Of a DNA stretch of 64,000 nucleotides, positions 21,565-34,600 are shown in pieces. This DNA comes from Coleophoma eucalyptorum (lineage: Eukaryota > Ascomycota > Leotiomycetes > Helotiales > Dermateaceae), in NCBI GenBank assembly GCA_026120035.1, contig JALRME010000002.1:744001-808000 (forward strand), given 5' to 3'. Positions within the stretch are counted from its first letter, which is position 1, and every line of letters begins with the position of its first letter. Below the pieces are notes generated by a model, which searched no databases, was not told the DNA's origin, and worked only from the letters and a program-made list of their open reading frames with translations. Made by a program: the position numbers and the translations under genes.

Positions 21565-24168
21565 CGGGTTGAACGAGCGTGATGTGACGAAATTGGGCGC
21601 GAAAGCATGGGGAATATCGAAAAAGCGAGAATAAAGTTGAGCGGGGGATTGAATGATGGACAACCTGCAAACTTGCAAGGAACGGCGATAATTTTTCTGG
21701 AAAAAATTGCCTGGTATGCAGCTCCCACCCTTAGACTTTTGGGGATGCACCACTCATCGATTACGCTTCCCGGGTTCTTATCGACCCCTCCGAGCCCTCG
21801 CTCGTCTGGTCTCGTCTCGTCTCGTCACTTTGACATGGGCACGAGCAAAAGCCCAGCACCACGAGATGTAACACGAAGGCGAAATGAAATCCAGTCTCTG
21901 TTTCTTCCCAATATCCATGGTGTTGTGAGTTTCATTCGCAGCAATCGCCTTCAACTTGAAGAGAGCTTCCACAATTCGTGGGGTAAGAGTAATGTGGGTT
22001 GGTCGCCTTCTCCGCCCGCGGTCATGGAAAATCGTCATCGTACCTAGCCATCATAGCCTGTGTAGCTTGCTTGAGCAAATCCATCTCATTGCCGGCCATC
22101 GCGTTCTGATCTACTCAGGAGGCGCCAGGTTTGTTGTAGCCGTGTAAGCCGTGGTAAGGAGTGGAGGGTGGATGTTCGTGTTTCGTGGAGATTGTATGAA
22201 ATCGAGTCTGCGACAGGTAACCTCAACCGCAAATTGACCTGGAAGAGTGGCGGAAAGGGTGAAAGGCGAAGAGTAGGAGATGCTGAAGAATCTCCAAGAA
22301 TATAGGTATCCAATCTCGAGTCGGGGAGGGGTCAGGGAGGAGGGGAGCGGATTGAGAGCGAGGTAGGGTGATGTTGTTGGGTCAAGAGAAATAGTCGGAG
22401 GAAAGCTTCTGATATTCCAGAGAGTACTACGGACTCGCCTAATAGCCTCACAGCCCAGTGGGAACTGGTAGAGAACTGTAGGCCTGTTTGGTGCCACGAC
22501 TCAGAGCAGATCCAATCAATGGAGGAAGATATATTTTGGATGAGACGGGGCAGGGAATGAAGTGCATTATTGAGGTGCCATGCGATTTATTGAAGAAGCG
22601 CAGTAAGAATGATGAGACAAGTGAGCATATCTTAGGTAAGGTAGGGTAAGTAGAGAGGTACTTGCTGCGTGGCGGGGGAACGAGCAGAGAGTGGTGGTGG
22701 TGTGTCAGCCAGCGTCAGTCCGAACTCAGTCAATCCATCGGTCAAGTCAGACAAGACATGCTTTTAATCTTGCTCTTGCTCCCACCGTCAGTCCCATTCA
22801 TCTCCTACAGTATGACTGTAAGCATTTGACCTCGACGACGTGATACCTGGATCTGATGTTAATCCTTGCTTGCCCCACTGGCCATGTTCTTGTTCTGTAC
22901 CTACCCATGGCCAAGAGCTACGTAGATAGGGCACTGTTGCAGCACTGTACTGGTCTCTTTCTGGGCCTGTATCTTGCGGACGAGATCAGTACGAGGTACG
23001 TCATTTTGGCTGGAAGTGGCATGGCAGCAGTGGGTAAGGATCCCTCCATGCAGTAGTACACCACAGCACACCACGGAACAGAACAGCCTCTTTTTTTTTG
23101 AGGAAGTATCTGCGCTGTAATGCGAACAAATGCAATAAGGACGCATGCTCTGCACTCCGCTGCACGAAGTGTAGGCTCGTGTAGGGCAGCGTTGCTCACC
23201 TCGTAAGCAGCAATATCTTGCCTCTTGCTGCTGTGTGCTACATTGCCACGGCCGTACAGCATGTCACGGGTAACTGACCTTACCGCGATGAATACCAGCC
23301 TGCCTACCGGTCAATCTTCGCATGAAGCTGAAAAGGCCGGCCAATATGGGTACTCGCCGCTCCTGCAGCCCCTTATCCTTTCCCGTATGCCACTGCCGCG
23401 AAATTGAAGGAACTCAACTCAGACCTTGATCTGACCTAAACATGGAACTACATCAGACTGCGGTGCGAGGTCACGTTCCCCACTCGTGGCCATACAGCAG
23501 AGCCTGGTATCCGCCGCAAGAGCTGGAAAAGAAGGGCGGTCAGACAGCGACCTTAGAGCAGGCAAACTGTATCTCAAAAGTTATTCTATGCCTTGAACAG
23601 TGCCGGTCGTCCGTTCCCCCTCATAAGATCCCGCATCCGCCCTCCAGCTTTCCATTTGCGTCCCTCCAGGCTTCGATCACAATGTACGAGATGTGACCCC
23701 CAGAGCAGTTGCTTGCTATGATTTCACGTGCTTATGGCTCGGTGAGGCCTGGACCGTGGCCGAATGGCGATGATCTGCACAATCACTGAGGCAAGTGTAT
23801 ATCATAACATTTTGAATTGGTCTCAGAGAGTCTCGGGTTTGCGTTGACATCCCGTCATCCGGCGAGGTGCAATCATGGCTGGTCTATGTCTCCCGGTCGT
23901 GAATGCACAACAGCATCTTCATTGGCGGAATTTGAAGCCCAAAGCGGGATCTAATCATCACGTGACATTTATGTGATCACTTCGTCAATTGTAAAAGGTA
24001 CGGTAGCATCGTACCGTACCCATCGCGCTAAGGTTTCTCCTTAAGCGAATTTAGAGATCTCTAAGCTCGTGAAGGCGCGTCTCTCGCGATAAACAGAACC
24101 CCATCCAGAATCGCAAAGTGCTTCAATACCAAGTTCCATCTGGTAAACAGAGCGCTTAGAACTTCAAG
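21565..24168. other. Long intergenic: shared upstream of sch9 (-) and rsc7 (+)
   Basis: 2.6 kb divergent spacer. The sch9-proximal side is rich in short open frames but none resembles a protein. CTCGTCT repeats lie near 21805-21825, and a short CACCA-rich stretch at 23048-23065 precedes a T9 run at about 23092. Probably it holds long 5' UTRs and promoters. Confidence 0.45.
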
Positions 24169-25807
24169 ATGGGTAGACGACCAGGTAGAGCTGCAGCAAA
24201 GAATGCTGCTGCTGCGCTAAGTAAGCTGGTCTTCTGACGATTGCAGGCGCAAACTGACCACGTCCTAGAAAATACACCTCAGACTTACGACGAGGATCTT
24301 GAAGACGAAGAAATGCAAGAGGCACCTACATCAGATGTTGGGACACCGCAAGATGCAGAGGAGGAGGATGGTGGCGACGATGACGGTACTCCAGCGCAAG
24401 ACTCAGAACCCCCTTCCGGTCCCTCAACTCCTGTGCCAGAGCCTGTCAAGCGACGCCGACTAGGACGGCCACCAAAGAACAAGCCCCCGGGATGGGACGA
24501 TGCCGATGCAAATGACAAGGTAGCTTCTGAGACAGGTACGCCGAGAGGACGAGGTCGAGGGCGTGGCTTTGGCAGAGGTGGACGCTGGAAGAACCGTGGA
24601 GGACCTTCGCATGTCACACAACAACCAATTGACAAGGAGGGCAACATGATGGACATCATCGATGATGAGGTAGACTTGCCGGAAGATGCAGTGGGAGAGA
24701 CCAAAGTGGACAAGTTTGGACACCTACAAGGAGACCGAGAGTATCGATGTAGAACCTTCACCGTACACGGGAGAGGGCAACGACTCTACATGTTATCAAC
24801 CGAGCCAGCTAGATGTGTTGGTTTTCGAGATAGTTATCTCTTCTTTGCTAAACACAAGCGACTTTATAAGATCATCATTGACGACGATGAGAAACGAGAC
24901 ATGATCGAACGAGAGCTGATTCCACATTCATACAAAGGTCGTGCCATTGGTATTGTCACAGCCCGCTCCGTCTTCCGGGAGTTTGGTGCACAGATCATTG
25001 TAGGAGGCAAGAGGGTGATAGACGACTATGAGGTCGCCAAAGCTAAAGCCGATGGAGTAATAGAGGGCGAGTTGGCAGACCCCAACGATGCTTTCAAGCA
25101 AGGCGAAGCATATAATAAGAACCAATACGTTGCATGGCACGGTGCAAGCTCAGTCTATCACTCTGGAGCACCCACTGTTCCTCAACCGACAGGAAAAGCT
25201 GCTGACAGCAAGAAGCGGAGAGTCATGATCAACGATGTCAATTGGCAATATGAGCATGCTCGCGAAGCTAGGTATGTGGATATGGCAAGATCACCTTATA
25301 TAGCAAAACTAACAGAGCTTAAGCCGATTTAACGCAAATCTTGGAGCCATACGCCGCCAGAATCTGGCCGGCATCTACGATCCTCATACTAATGTTATGC
25401 ATTATCCCAAGATCATGCAACCAACACACGCCAGATGGGAACAGATAGACGACCACGTAGCTCAGAGCAACCAAAATCACGATACCAAGTTGAACGGTCA
25501 CAAAGATACGATGTTCACAGCAGTTTCGCCGGTATATTCTCGAAACTACATGATCGTCGACACGGTGTACGAATCCTCGCCATCAACAAATTTCGGTCTT
25601 CCAGGCCTCGGGACTGCTTCCATGGATCTCGGATTCAATGGTCTCTCTAGCGTCCCTGATGATGTAAGAGCCGAGCTACCACCAGAGTGTCTGAAGGCTT
25701 TTGAAGAAGCTTTAGCAAAAGAGCGTGGATGGAAGAGCAAGTGGACGTCCGAAGAGAAGGACACAAACCGGAGAGCTCCAAAAATAGATAAGGGGCTCAT
25801 CTTATAG
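24169..25807 (+). CDS. rsc7: RSC/SWI-SNF subunit Rsc7/Swp82 family (Npl6-like)
   Basis: Exons 24169-24220, 24269-25271 and 25324-25807, 512 aa. Exon 1 reads MGRRPGRAAAKNAAAAL; the 48-nt intron uses GTAAGC, AACTGAC and CCTAG, and removes an in-frame TGA at 24235. The N-terminal third is acidic, with an AT-hook-like RRRLGRPPKNKPPG and an RGRGRGFGRGGRW stretch. The Rsc7/Swp82 domain follows (EYRCRTFTVHGRGQRLYMLS, DSYLFFAKHKRLYKI, RAIGIVTARSVFREFG), and after intron 2 RRQNLAGIYDPHTNVMHYP. In yeast, Rsc7 and Swp82 are paralogous subunits of RSC and SWI/SNF; filamentous fungi usually have one gene. Sfh1 of the same complex is about 16 kb away. Confidence 0.88.
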
Positions 25808-27629
25808 ATGATCCTGTAGCTAAATGCACGAACATTGGGCGGAACAGGGCGAAAATCTGTATGGAGTAGAAATGGGCGTACTTCATGGGATTGCGACGAC
25901 ATCATGGGTTGGAGGGAGTTTGTGCTATATTATATTTACTCGTCTTCCCACTGCAGAAAGCTCTTCGGATCACAGATAACTCTTCTGCATACTAAATAAT
26001 CATCTGATGCGTGTCCCATGCATGCAAGAAAACATGATGGGGAAATGGGATCATAGCAGAGAAATTCCAATTTGTCATAATAATGAACCGTTCTGTTCTA
26101 TTTTCATCTTGTCTTGAATTCAGATCGATCAGGTTGAGCCAGACTTTCATTACCTATCTCATTCAAGCTTCCTGAGAGGACGTACGCCATCCTGTGATAA
26201 GATCTCAGCACTTTATCTGGAAACCCACCAGAGAGTAAGCATACCTTATTGCGAAAGACCGTCGGCTCAGACATCAGTGGAGCTCAAGGATCTTTTATCG
26301 GATAATAATGCACTGTCCAACAGTCCTTGAGCTCAAGACTGCTCAAGGATTGCTGAATGTAGTAGTGTATATATATACAGTCACATCACAGACACATCAT
26401 CAAAATGCAGGGTGGTGGAGGTTTGACGACGGTAAAGTCCTTTTTTTTTTTGTAATTTTCATTAATCTAAAGGTTATCCACCAAACCCTTCTGTCTTAAA
26501 CCATTTCCATGAACGGAATGAAGTATCTCGAAGTAAACACCAGTATATCTCATCTTGGGCCAGGAAGAGACTGATCAAGCTCGAGTTGAGAGCAAGTACT
26601 CTGCTTCACAATCCCTTACGTCTCCTCCTTTCCTCCCTCGTTCGTCCATGGAAATGAAAACTAGAAAATATCCCTCATAACGTCGTAGTGTTTAACCAGC
26701 CAACCATCCAGTCAGCTGCTGGTTTGGGCCTTCTCGCATCGAATCGAATCAAAGAAGAAGATTGATGACGAAAGAGAACAAGTTAAAAAAAAAAAACATA
26801 GCAAAGCAAAACAATTTCCCGAGGTATTTTTTTTCTCGCTGCCACTTTCTCCCACGCGTCTTAATGCTCAAACGACCGAGGGTTTTCCTTCCCCATGTAT
26901 TCTTTCATGAAAATCAACCGCCCCAATATTCCCCATAGCAATTGTGATAGAGCAGCAATAGCAAAAAGCAAACGAAATCCATCCGTGTCCCAAACTTCCA
27001 TTTTGTGCATGCCAGTTCCGTAGAGCTGGCGGGAGAATCCAAACCATGGGTACAAGAAGCAGAAGAAATGGCGGAAAAAAAAAAAAGAAACCCGCCTAAA
27101 TACAAATTTTAGGTGGCGAGCCCTAGCGAGGCAGCCGATATGTGGATTTGGGGATCAAAAGTCTAAGTTGACCGAACGGGATGTGCAAAGAAAGTGCGAA
27201 AATCGAAAGGCAAAACAGTGCAGAAGGCCTCTCCGTGGCCAACCCGAACCAACACCAGACCAGCTTCCATACCAGTCCATAATGCCCCGAAAACAAAAGG
27301 AAAAGTCTAACGCTCATGCAACGCCAAAACAAAATAAGGAAAGGAAAAAGTCGTAAGATCGAGGCAGCCACCAAGGTTCGTATTAGGATGAAGGCGCAAC
27401 GCAACTCGAGATCGTAATGGGGGCCGGGAGTGTATCCATGTGCGCTATTATCAAAGGTAATTCTTTCGCTTTTGAACACCTGGCTGGAGGACACCGCGGA
27501 ATGATATGCGCGCTGGAAAATCGACGCTGAAAACAAGATGCAAAACTTTTGTGGTGGTTAAATCCATCCGTGCTGATTGGCGACCTTTGTAGGCCTGTCT
27601 GAAACAGTTCTGTATTGTGAGAACCTCGA
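25808..27629. other. Convergent 3' intergenic with homopolymer runs
   Basis: 1.8 kb between the stops of rsc7 (+) and the cyclin (-). A/T homopolymers lie at about 26440 (T), 26786 (A), 26827 (T) and 27076 (A). No gene was recognised. Confidence 0.5.
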
Positions 27630-28604
27630 TTAGGTCACAACAGTCTGTTGTCCATAGCCATGGTGGGACATAGAGAAGAAGGATTGCTTTGGCGGGATGC
27701 AATAGGCACAACTGCACTCTCCGCCATTGGAATCCCAGATGTTGCCATAATGATTGTAGTACGGAGTGTGATAACCGTGAATGCGCGCAGGTGGAACGTA
27801 TGTCGCGTGGGTCAAAGGTTGTGGCTGCTGCATGTACCTGGAGAACTGGTGGTATTGAGACCAGTCGTTGAATCGAGGCGCACCTCCAGTAGCGCTCAGA
27901 TACTCGGGAGTGTTTAGGCCAGAGTCTGGTGCCGAAGGAGGAGTGAGATGCGGGTTAGAGTACGAGTGCCATGATTCGAACGCATTGAAACCGGACTGAG
28001 GACGCTCTCGGGAGGTAGCTTTTGCATAACCATTGTAAGCCTGCGAGTATGGGCGAGGTCTCTGTACGCTGGTATCGAGGGTTGCAAGCGGCGCTAGTCG
28101 CTCGAGCGAGGCGGCGCGCAGCTTGTTCTTCTCCTCTCGCCAGTGCTTCCAATTATCGAGCCAAGCATTGAAGTCCTTGCTCGTGTCGAGATTGACATAG
28201 AGGTCCCACATGATAGCTTCCAACCATTCGTGTTCCAACGAATTCAGTTCTGCTACAGGAATACCACTAACCTCTGACCAGGATCGGTTTTGGAAAGTAT
28301 TGTCATCCAAGAACTTGCTTCCAAGCAGAAGACCAATAGTCAGCATACGCCAGACTTGACCGTCGGTAGCCTTATATGGGCCCTTTTGCTTGAGCAAATT
28401 CATTCGCTTTGCCAAGTAATTCATGCCAAGAAGAATGGTTGTACTTGGTAGTCGAGTGGACGACAAGAGTCCAGAGACGAACTTTCGGAACGCCGGAGAG
28501 ACAGGCGAGTTAGGCAGGACGACACGTTGTGCCATCTCAGCAACATAGTCGGTCATTTGGTCCACTTCATAGTCCAACACCGCGCAGACACCACCTGGAA
28601 GCAT
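27630..28604 (-). CDS. Cyclin-domain protein, Clg1/Pho85-cyclin-like
   Basis: Single-exon reading of 324 aa from the ATG at 28604 (MLPGGVCAVLDYEVDQMTDY). The cyclin fold spans about residues 10-155: FRKFVSGLLSSTRLPSTTILLGMNYLAKRMN, QVWRMLTIGLLLGSKFLDDNTFQNRSW, then EVSGIPVAELNSLEHEWLEAIMWDLYV. The tail is rich in Pro, Tyr, Ser and His and ends CIPPKQ...GQQTVVT. The layout matches fungal Clg1-type cyclins, which partner Pho85-type CDKs. Homologues usually have extra residues before GGVxAVLDYE, so an upstream exon is likely; none could be placed with confidence in 28605-29020. The partner kinase is inferred from family, not seen. Confidence 0.78.
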   Translation of the reverse strand: MLPGGVCAVLDYEVDQMTDYVAEMAQRVVLPNSPVSPAFRKFVSGLLSSTRLPSTTILLGMNYLAKRMNLLKQKGPYKATDGQVWRMLTIGLLLGSKFLDDNTFQNRSWSEVSGIPVAELNSLEHEWLEAIMWDLYVNLDTSKDFNAWLDNWKHWREEKNKLRAASLERLAPLATLDTSVQRPRPYSQAYNGYAKATSRERPQSGFNAFESWHSYSNPHLTPPSAPDSGLNTPEYLSATGGAPRFNDWSQYHQFSRYMQQPQPLTHATYVPPARIHGYHTPYYNHYGNIWDSNGGECSCAYCIPPKQSFFSMSHHGYGQQTVVT

Positions 28605-31600
28605 GATGGGCAACTTGCGAGGGAACGACGGAGATTCTAATTAGAATCTCTGTCGGGTAGCAAGAAGGAAACTTCTTGCCAGAGTCAATACAACGAGCAA
28701 TGCAGTAAGCAAGGAGTTGAAGACCTGACAGTCCGGAAGGATCCCAACACACGAAGATCGCAAGAGCGCGAGGTAAGGAAGAGCAAAAATTCGGATTAAT
28801 TACAGTTGTGTATCCGCCATAGGTTGGTGTCGTGATTTCGATAAAACTTCAGTAAAACCGAGAAGGGTGATGGCGAAGGAGTCCAAAGGATCGTCAATGA
28901 AGGCGTCGCAGTGGAGGCAGGGAGGAATTGTGTTTGGACACCGGAACCGCGCTCTAGATCAAACCGACCATGCGGCGAAAAGAATGCTGAGTAGATGGAG
29001 CGAAAAGACAGGTTCTGCAAGTCTTGTATACGTTAGTCGGATTTGTAAAGAATTCGAGGTTGATTGATGACCGTGCCACCGGATGTGACAATTATGAGAC
29101 TTGTCAGGACCCTCGAACTTCAGGCATCTGTCTACAACGCGAAGAGAGCCGTGTCTTGCAAATATCTCTTCGTGTTGTATCTTGCGGCTGATGCTGAGAG
29201 AGCGAAGGCTAGAGAGTGTTTGGTGATTGACACGGAGTTTGCGCTGGTGTTGGGGAGTGTTTGGATGATATCAATCCAGCCCTCAATAGCGAAAGCCCCG
29301 GTATTGATGCGGCCGTGTAAGAGAAGCAGTACGAACCTGGTTTGGGGGGGCAATGTATTGCGAACCGCAAGAAAGACTCGAAGATTGTCGGTGCTCGTTA
29401 CTTTGCAGCAGACGGTGATTTCCAAATTCCAAACAGGCAATGTAGGACCTGACCCTGACGTCGATGGGGATGGGGATGGGAGGTGATCGAGGTCGTACGA
29501 AACGTGCGAAGGAGAGGAGATTGTCCGAAGTGTAAGGTTGCAAAGATTGTGTACTTCGCACAACTTCACGACGAGAAGACGAGGACGAAATTGAGGCGAA
29601 GTTGAGGTGAGGTGAGGTGAGGATGGAGGAGGAGGAGCGGAGGGAGAGATGGAAGAAAGAGAGTCGGATTGTGGATGGAGTTAGTAGGAGAGAAGTAGGG
29701 CAGGGTCGGGTGGAGTAGAGCGAGCGAGTGTGAGGGTCGTGACGGGAGACGGGGGACCCAGCCAGAAGCCAGCAGAATAATAATAATACGCAGGCTCGCA
29801 GGCTCGCAGCAGCAAAGACGGAGCAAATCGACAGAGCAACCAACAGGACCGTACTCGGTAGTACAGCACTGAAGGAGTAGTGGACACACCAAGACACACC
29901 AGGGAAGAAGAATTTGATGAGCAACAGGGCCATCTTGGGCCCCAACTCAGTTTAGCGCGCCTGGCTCTGGCGAATCGTGCCCGCTGAAGAATTCTGGCCC
30001 AAAAGGGATGTGGAACAGCTAAGTCATGGCTTTTTTTTTCCTGGTTACAGACACTCCTCGGCTTCCTCTAATTTCCAACGTCGCCATCATCGCCATTACA
30101 TTACATACCTTCCATTACTGACGAACTTACAGCACAGCAACTGATCTGGACTGAGCGAGCTGGTGATCCATCCCATCCCTTCCAACCAACCATGATTCCT
30201 CGTCATACACCCTGACTAAACTCATCCACCCTCCTCATCCACCCTAACTCATCCACCGGAGCTGGAGGAACTCGAGACTCAGACTCAGACTTTGGACTGA
30301 CTGGGACTTAGACTCACGCTCACTCACTCACTCGCTCACGTACTCACTACCTTCCTCCTCACCCACGCGCGCTCTCTCTCACTCGCACACACGCGCACCC
30401 ACAGCGCACATCCGCCACTGGCGACTACCATGCTCTGTGCTGTGCTGTCCAAGTCAAAATGCTGAGGATGACCCCTAGTTTCAGCTTATAATTTATCTGC
30501 TATCTAAACATGTCCCTTCGTGGAGATTTCTTGTTGTGATGGCCCCATGTTGCGAAAGCATAATTTGCAACGCTGGCATAGGCAATTTGGCTGATGTGCC
30601 TAGAGCGAGGAGTGACTCCGTACTCCGTACTTCCGGGCGTGGTCCTGTCCTGTGTTGTGTGTTCTCAGCCCGCGCATATCGTCACGCCCACTGCCCTGCC
30701 GTCATGCTTCTCCAGTCACAGACTCCCAGCCAGGCTGGCGTGACGGACGATTGGCCAGCAGTGGTCGGGGCGGACTCACACGTTGGTGGTTTCTAAAAAC
30801 ACTTGGGTGGGTTGACGTAGGATTATCAACCCTCGCGTCTCAAGGCGGTGGCCAACTGCCCAACTGCCCACACTGCCCGCGACGCCACTATCCTGGATCC
30901 GAACAGACGAGCAAAGAAGAGACAGGTCCAAACGGCACAAAGGCCCCCCAACCAACATGGAAGATGGGTATGACTTCCTACAGTATGATCCGCCATCCGC
31001 CATCCGTCATCCCCCAACCACCATCCACCCACCCCAGAACGGAGGGTCCAATCGAGAGCGGTGTCAGTGTGCAAATTTTATCCTTCATTACGGTATTTGC
31101 CCTACCACGGCCTCCGCGTTGCCCCCTAATCCATGCCTATGCACACGCTACCTCTCGCTCAACACACAGCCCCTTTGTCCTGTACTCCTTTCCCCTTCCG
31201 TAAGGTACCTTGCCACCTTGCCTTGCCCTGCGAATGGCAGCCCCGACAGGGACAGAACACTTACCGTCGGTATGCGCCTGAGCACCGCACCTCGAGTCCC
31301 TGCTTGAGAATAGCCAAAAACAATCAGGATAGTCAAACTCTGTGCCATGAACAGATAGATGGACGGTTACTCTTCAAAGATACATACATACGGGACACAT
31401 CTCACTCAATCCAATCGTAGTTCATCGCCCAAAACTTTCTCCTTGATTTTCCATTTTTCACCCTCGATCCCATTCTTGGGCTCCTGCAGCGAAAGGCAAA
31501 TGCCTATTCTCAGATCGGAGCAGGACAGACCCTGAGCATTCCCCCCAAAAGACTCCTCACTGCCCAGTGCTTCGGAGGAAAGGCAGTTTAGGGCCAGTCA

Positions 31601-34600
31601 CAAACTAGTCCCATCCACTCCTCTCCAAAATGGCTTGACTTCACAAAGGAAGGTCACGATATCAAATGCGTTTTTCTTTCTAGCTTTCCCGTCGCGCGCC
31701 TTACTCTGGTTCGGGCTCCTTTCAGTTGGTGCCGTTTTCAAGAGGAAGGGGCTCCGTACCCACCAGTCTGGTATGCAGCGTCCAAGTAAATTATCCCAAT
31801 TTGAGACCAATTTAGACATACCGATGGTATACAAATCACAGGATGGCCCTAAATAACAACACTCCGCGCAATATTGTACGATATACAGTACGGTACCTTG
31901 ATGGAACCAGGGAGACCTGTCGATGCGACGGTGCCAGCCTTCCCACGTAGAAATTCCGGAACAACGCAGCTTGGTATTTCCTGAGCAGGCTGCAGGCTGC
32001 AAGCTGCATGTATGCCCTGGGACTGGGCTGGGGTGCTACCCTTCAATTCCGACTCTCCTCTCCCAGCCGAGGATAAACGCACGACGCCTCTGGCATCTTG
32101 GAGACATGGGTTTCTCCATCAGAGTTTTGTTGAAGGCATCCTCTCGCGATCCGCACACGCCATTGAGCATTTCGCGGGATACCGGGAAACGGTGTGACAG
32201 CTCAGGTAATCACGATCATAGGTATTGGTCAGATGAGTAGCACTTTCCTTATGGCGCTGCAAATCTGACTCGGTTGCGACCATCAACCAGAAGGGGGGGT
32301 GAAGTTGTACCGCTTCACCGTAAGATTCGAGCTCTTCACCGTCATCGTCGCTGTATGGAGTAGCATCCTGACGACGTTGACGATCAGAGGTCCAGATCCA
32401 TTCGATGAAGAGAAGGCTCCGCAACCCCGTCGCTCACAAGCCCACTACTACCGAAGTAGTGTAGTCTCGTCACAGCTCTTTTTTAAGGTAAAAGCAAATA
32501 GGAGTTAACTTCAGACGAAAGGGGCACGAAGTACTCCGTGCTGCAAAAGGTCGTATTTAATACTGTACTTGATACCGGATTTATTAATCAGCTGTACAGT
32601 ATGTACCAATTCGAAACACCTTCGCCAATTTGTGCTTCTGACACGGGGCGCGAAAGTAGAATCTTGAATCCATGTGGTCGCCAATTCATAGGGCACACCT
32701 ATGAGACACAATTTGGTACTATTTATTAAATCATAGACGACAACGGAGGTCCACTCCTCTCCGAGTACAAGCCACCATTCAACAACATTCCTCTCAGCCG
32801 AGAGTAAGCAAATTAACTCTGGATCTGCTTGCGGTTAAGGATTCGCGTTTTCTTTCATTTCACATGTTGACCGCTTGCACCGCGAGACATGGACACTTTC
32901 CAGAGCAACAAATATATATGCTTTGTACTTATTTCTCGACGGGCGGGTCTGATAATCAGGTCCGGGCGCTGGAGGGACGGAAAGTAAACAGCATGTGGTG
33001 ACACTGTGCCAGACTGAGACCAGCATTGAGCATGTGAAAAACTATCTCATCAACTGCTTTTGACCATGGCATTCCTCCTGTGTATGTGCCTTCAGCGCTG
33101 GACCAAGACAGACCCGCCACATTCATCAACAATCAAAACCCATCACGACGGTCTGACATCGGAGTTCTTCTCCTTGGTTTTTACAAGCTTCCCCTCTCCT
33201 CGTGGCCAGAAGAATCCCCTAGGCTTTAGGTACATACATTTGTCGGAGAACTGCTGGCTGAACCTTTCCCCGGCCGAGGAGGCTTCGCAGGCATGATCAC
33301 GTCGACCTGCATTGTATCGTCTTCCTCAACCAGTCGCCAATATCACTCACTGTGCAACCCCGATCTCCCTCCCACTCCTCAAGAACACTTATTAGTAATA
33401 ATCTACCTTCCAGAAATCGCTCCTTCAGGTCCTCGACTTTCCTGGAAACCCCTCAATTACACGAGGGGAAAAGAAACTTGTACTAACGTCCATTACCAAC
33501 TGCGCCTTACAGATTTGTTACATGACTTACTAAACCCCCATCTTCTTCACACACTAAGGTGTCGTCACCTATTATTGTTTGCTTCACCTCCCTTCCACCT
33601 TGCGCCAATGGTTCGTTCAATAATGCAGGACCACCACGAGAAGCATTCAACGTGGGGCCATAACGGTACAGGAAGCCTACCTTAGAACTTGTTGATGCCG
33701 AACTTGCCGTCACTCATTGGCCTCGCATTTGCCCCTCGCGGAAGGTGCGACAAAGGATGTATGATGCTACAATCATGGTCACTATTTCATGTACCAAGTG
33801 CATGCCACAGTGTTCTGCCCCGACCAGGCAGACAAGTGAAGGAGACGGCGCTGCTGGTGATCCAATAGCGGTTGCGCTAGTGATTTCTTCGCTCCTGCCA
33901 TTCAGCCTTGCTCGAGGTTTCCTACAATTTTGCCATCACCAGGCATCGTCTGTCTTACACCTTTAGCCACCATCCCCAATGCACACGTATACTTGTGGCA
34001 GACTTGCAAGGCAGCAGCGCTTCTGACCTGTCGAGAAGTATCTCGAGCTAGCTCCAGAGTAAAGAAGAAAGTAAGCGCGCAACACCAGAAAGCCAGAAAG
34101 GGTACACTTTTCGGCTCTGCGGCCTTATCGATTGGGACGGATGTGTCTCTTGGTCGTCTTCATTGATTGGACACCTCACATTCCGACTCCGAGGACTCTC
34201 GATATAGATATGTGTGGGTAGTTACTTGTCATCTGACATTTTCCCTTCGGCTGCTGCCCAGAAATCTGGTCATGCAGGTGTGCAGAACGTGGGCAATCTC
34301 ATGTACAAGTAGGCCTATGCAAGTACGGGCCAATATACTGGCTAGACCTTTTCTTCCGTTCATTGCCCAACTTTGCCCGACTTATCGCGCATGCAGTAGA
34401 TGCAACTGTCACTATTGCAAAGTGGGTTATGCCGAGATTTTTGGCCTTCCTATCTAAAGTTACCTATGAAATCTAAGGGCAAATTGTTCGATGACAACCT
34501 TATACATCCGCTTTTGATACTATTGGGATCAGCTCAATTTCAGATATTTCCTGGACATTTCAGGTCCTTTACTTGTAGAGAGAAGCATAATTACATACCT

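Noticed and set aside
21565..21753. Longer N-terminus for Sch9 using the open frame upstream
   Set aside because: There is no ATG in that stretch; only a GTG begins it.
24221..24246. A 26-nt intron in rsc7 ending at the first CAG
   Set aside because: Too short for splicing and breaks the frame; the 48-nt intron ending at 24268 restores it.
29283..29945. 220-codon minus-strand frame upstream of the cyclin
   Set aside because: Ser/Leu/Pro-rich low-complexity translation of CT-rich DNA, with alternative frames equally open; no protein signature.
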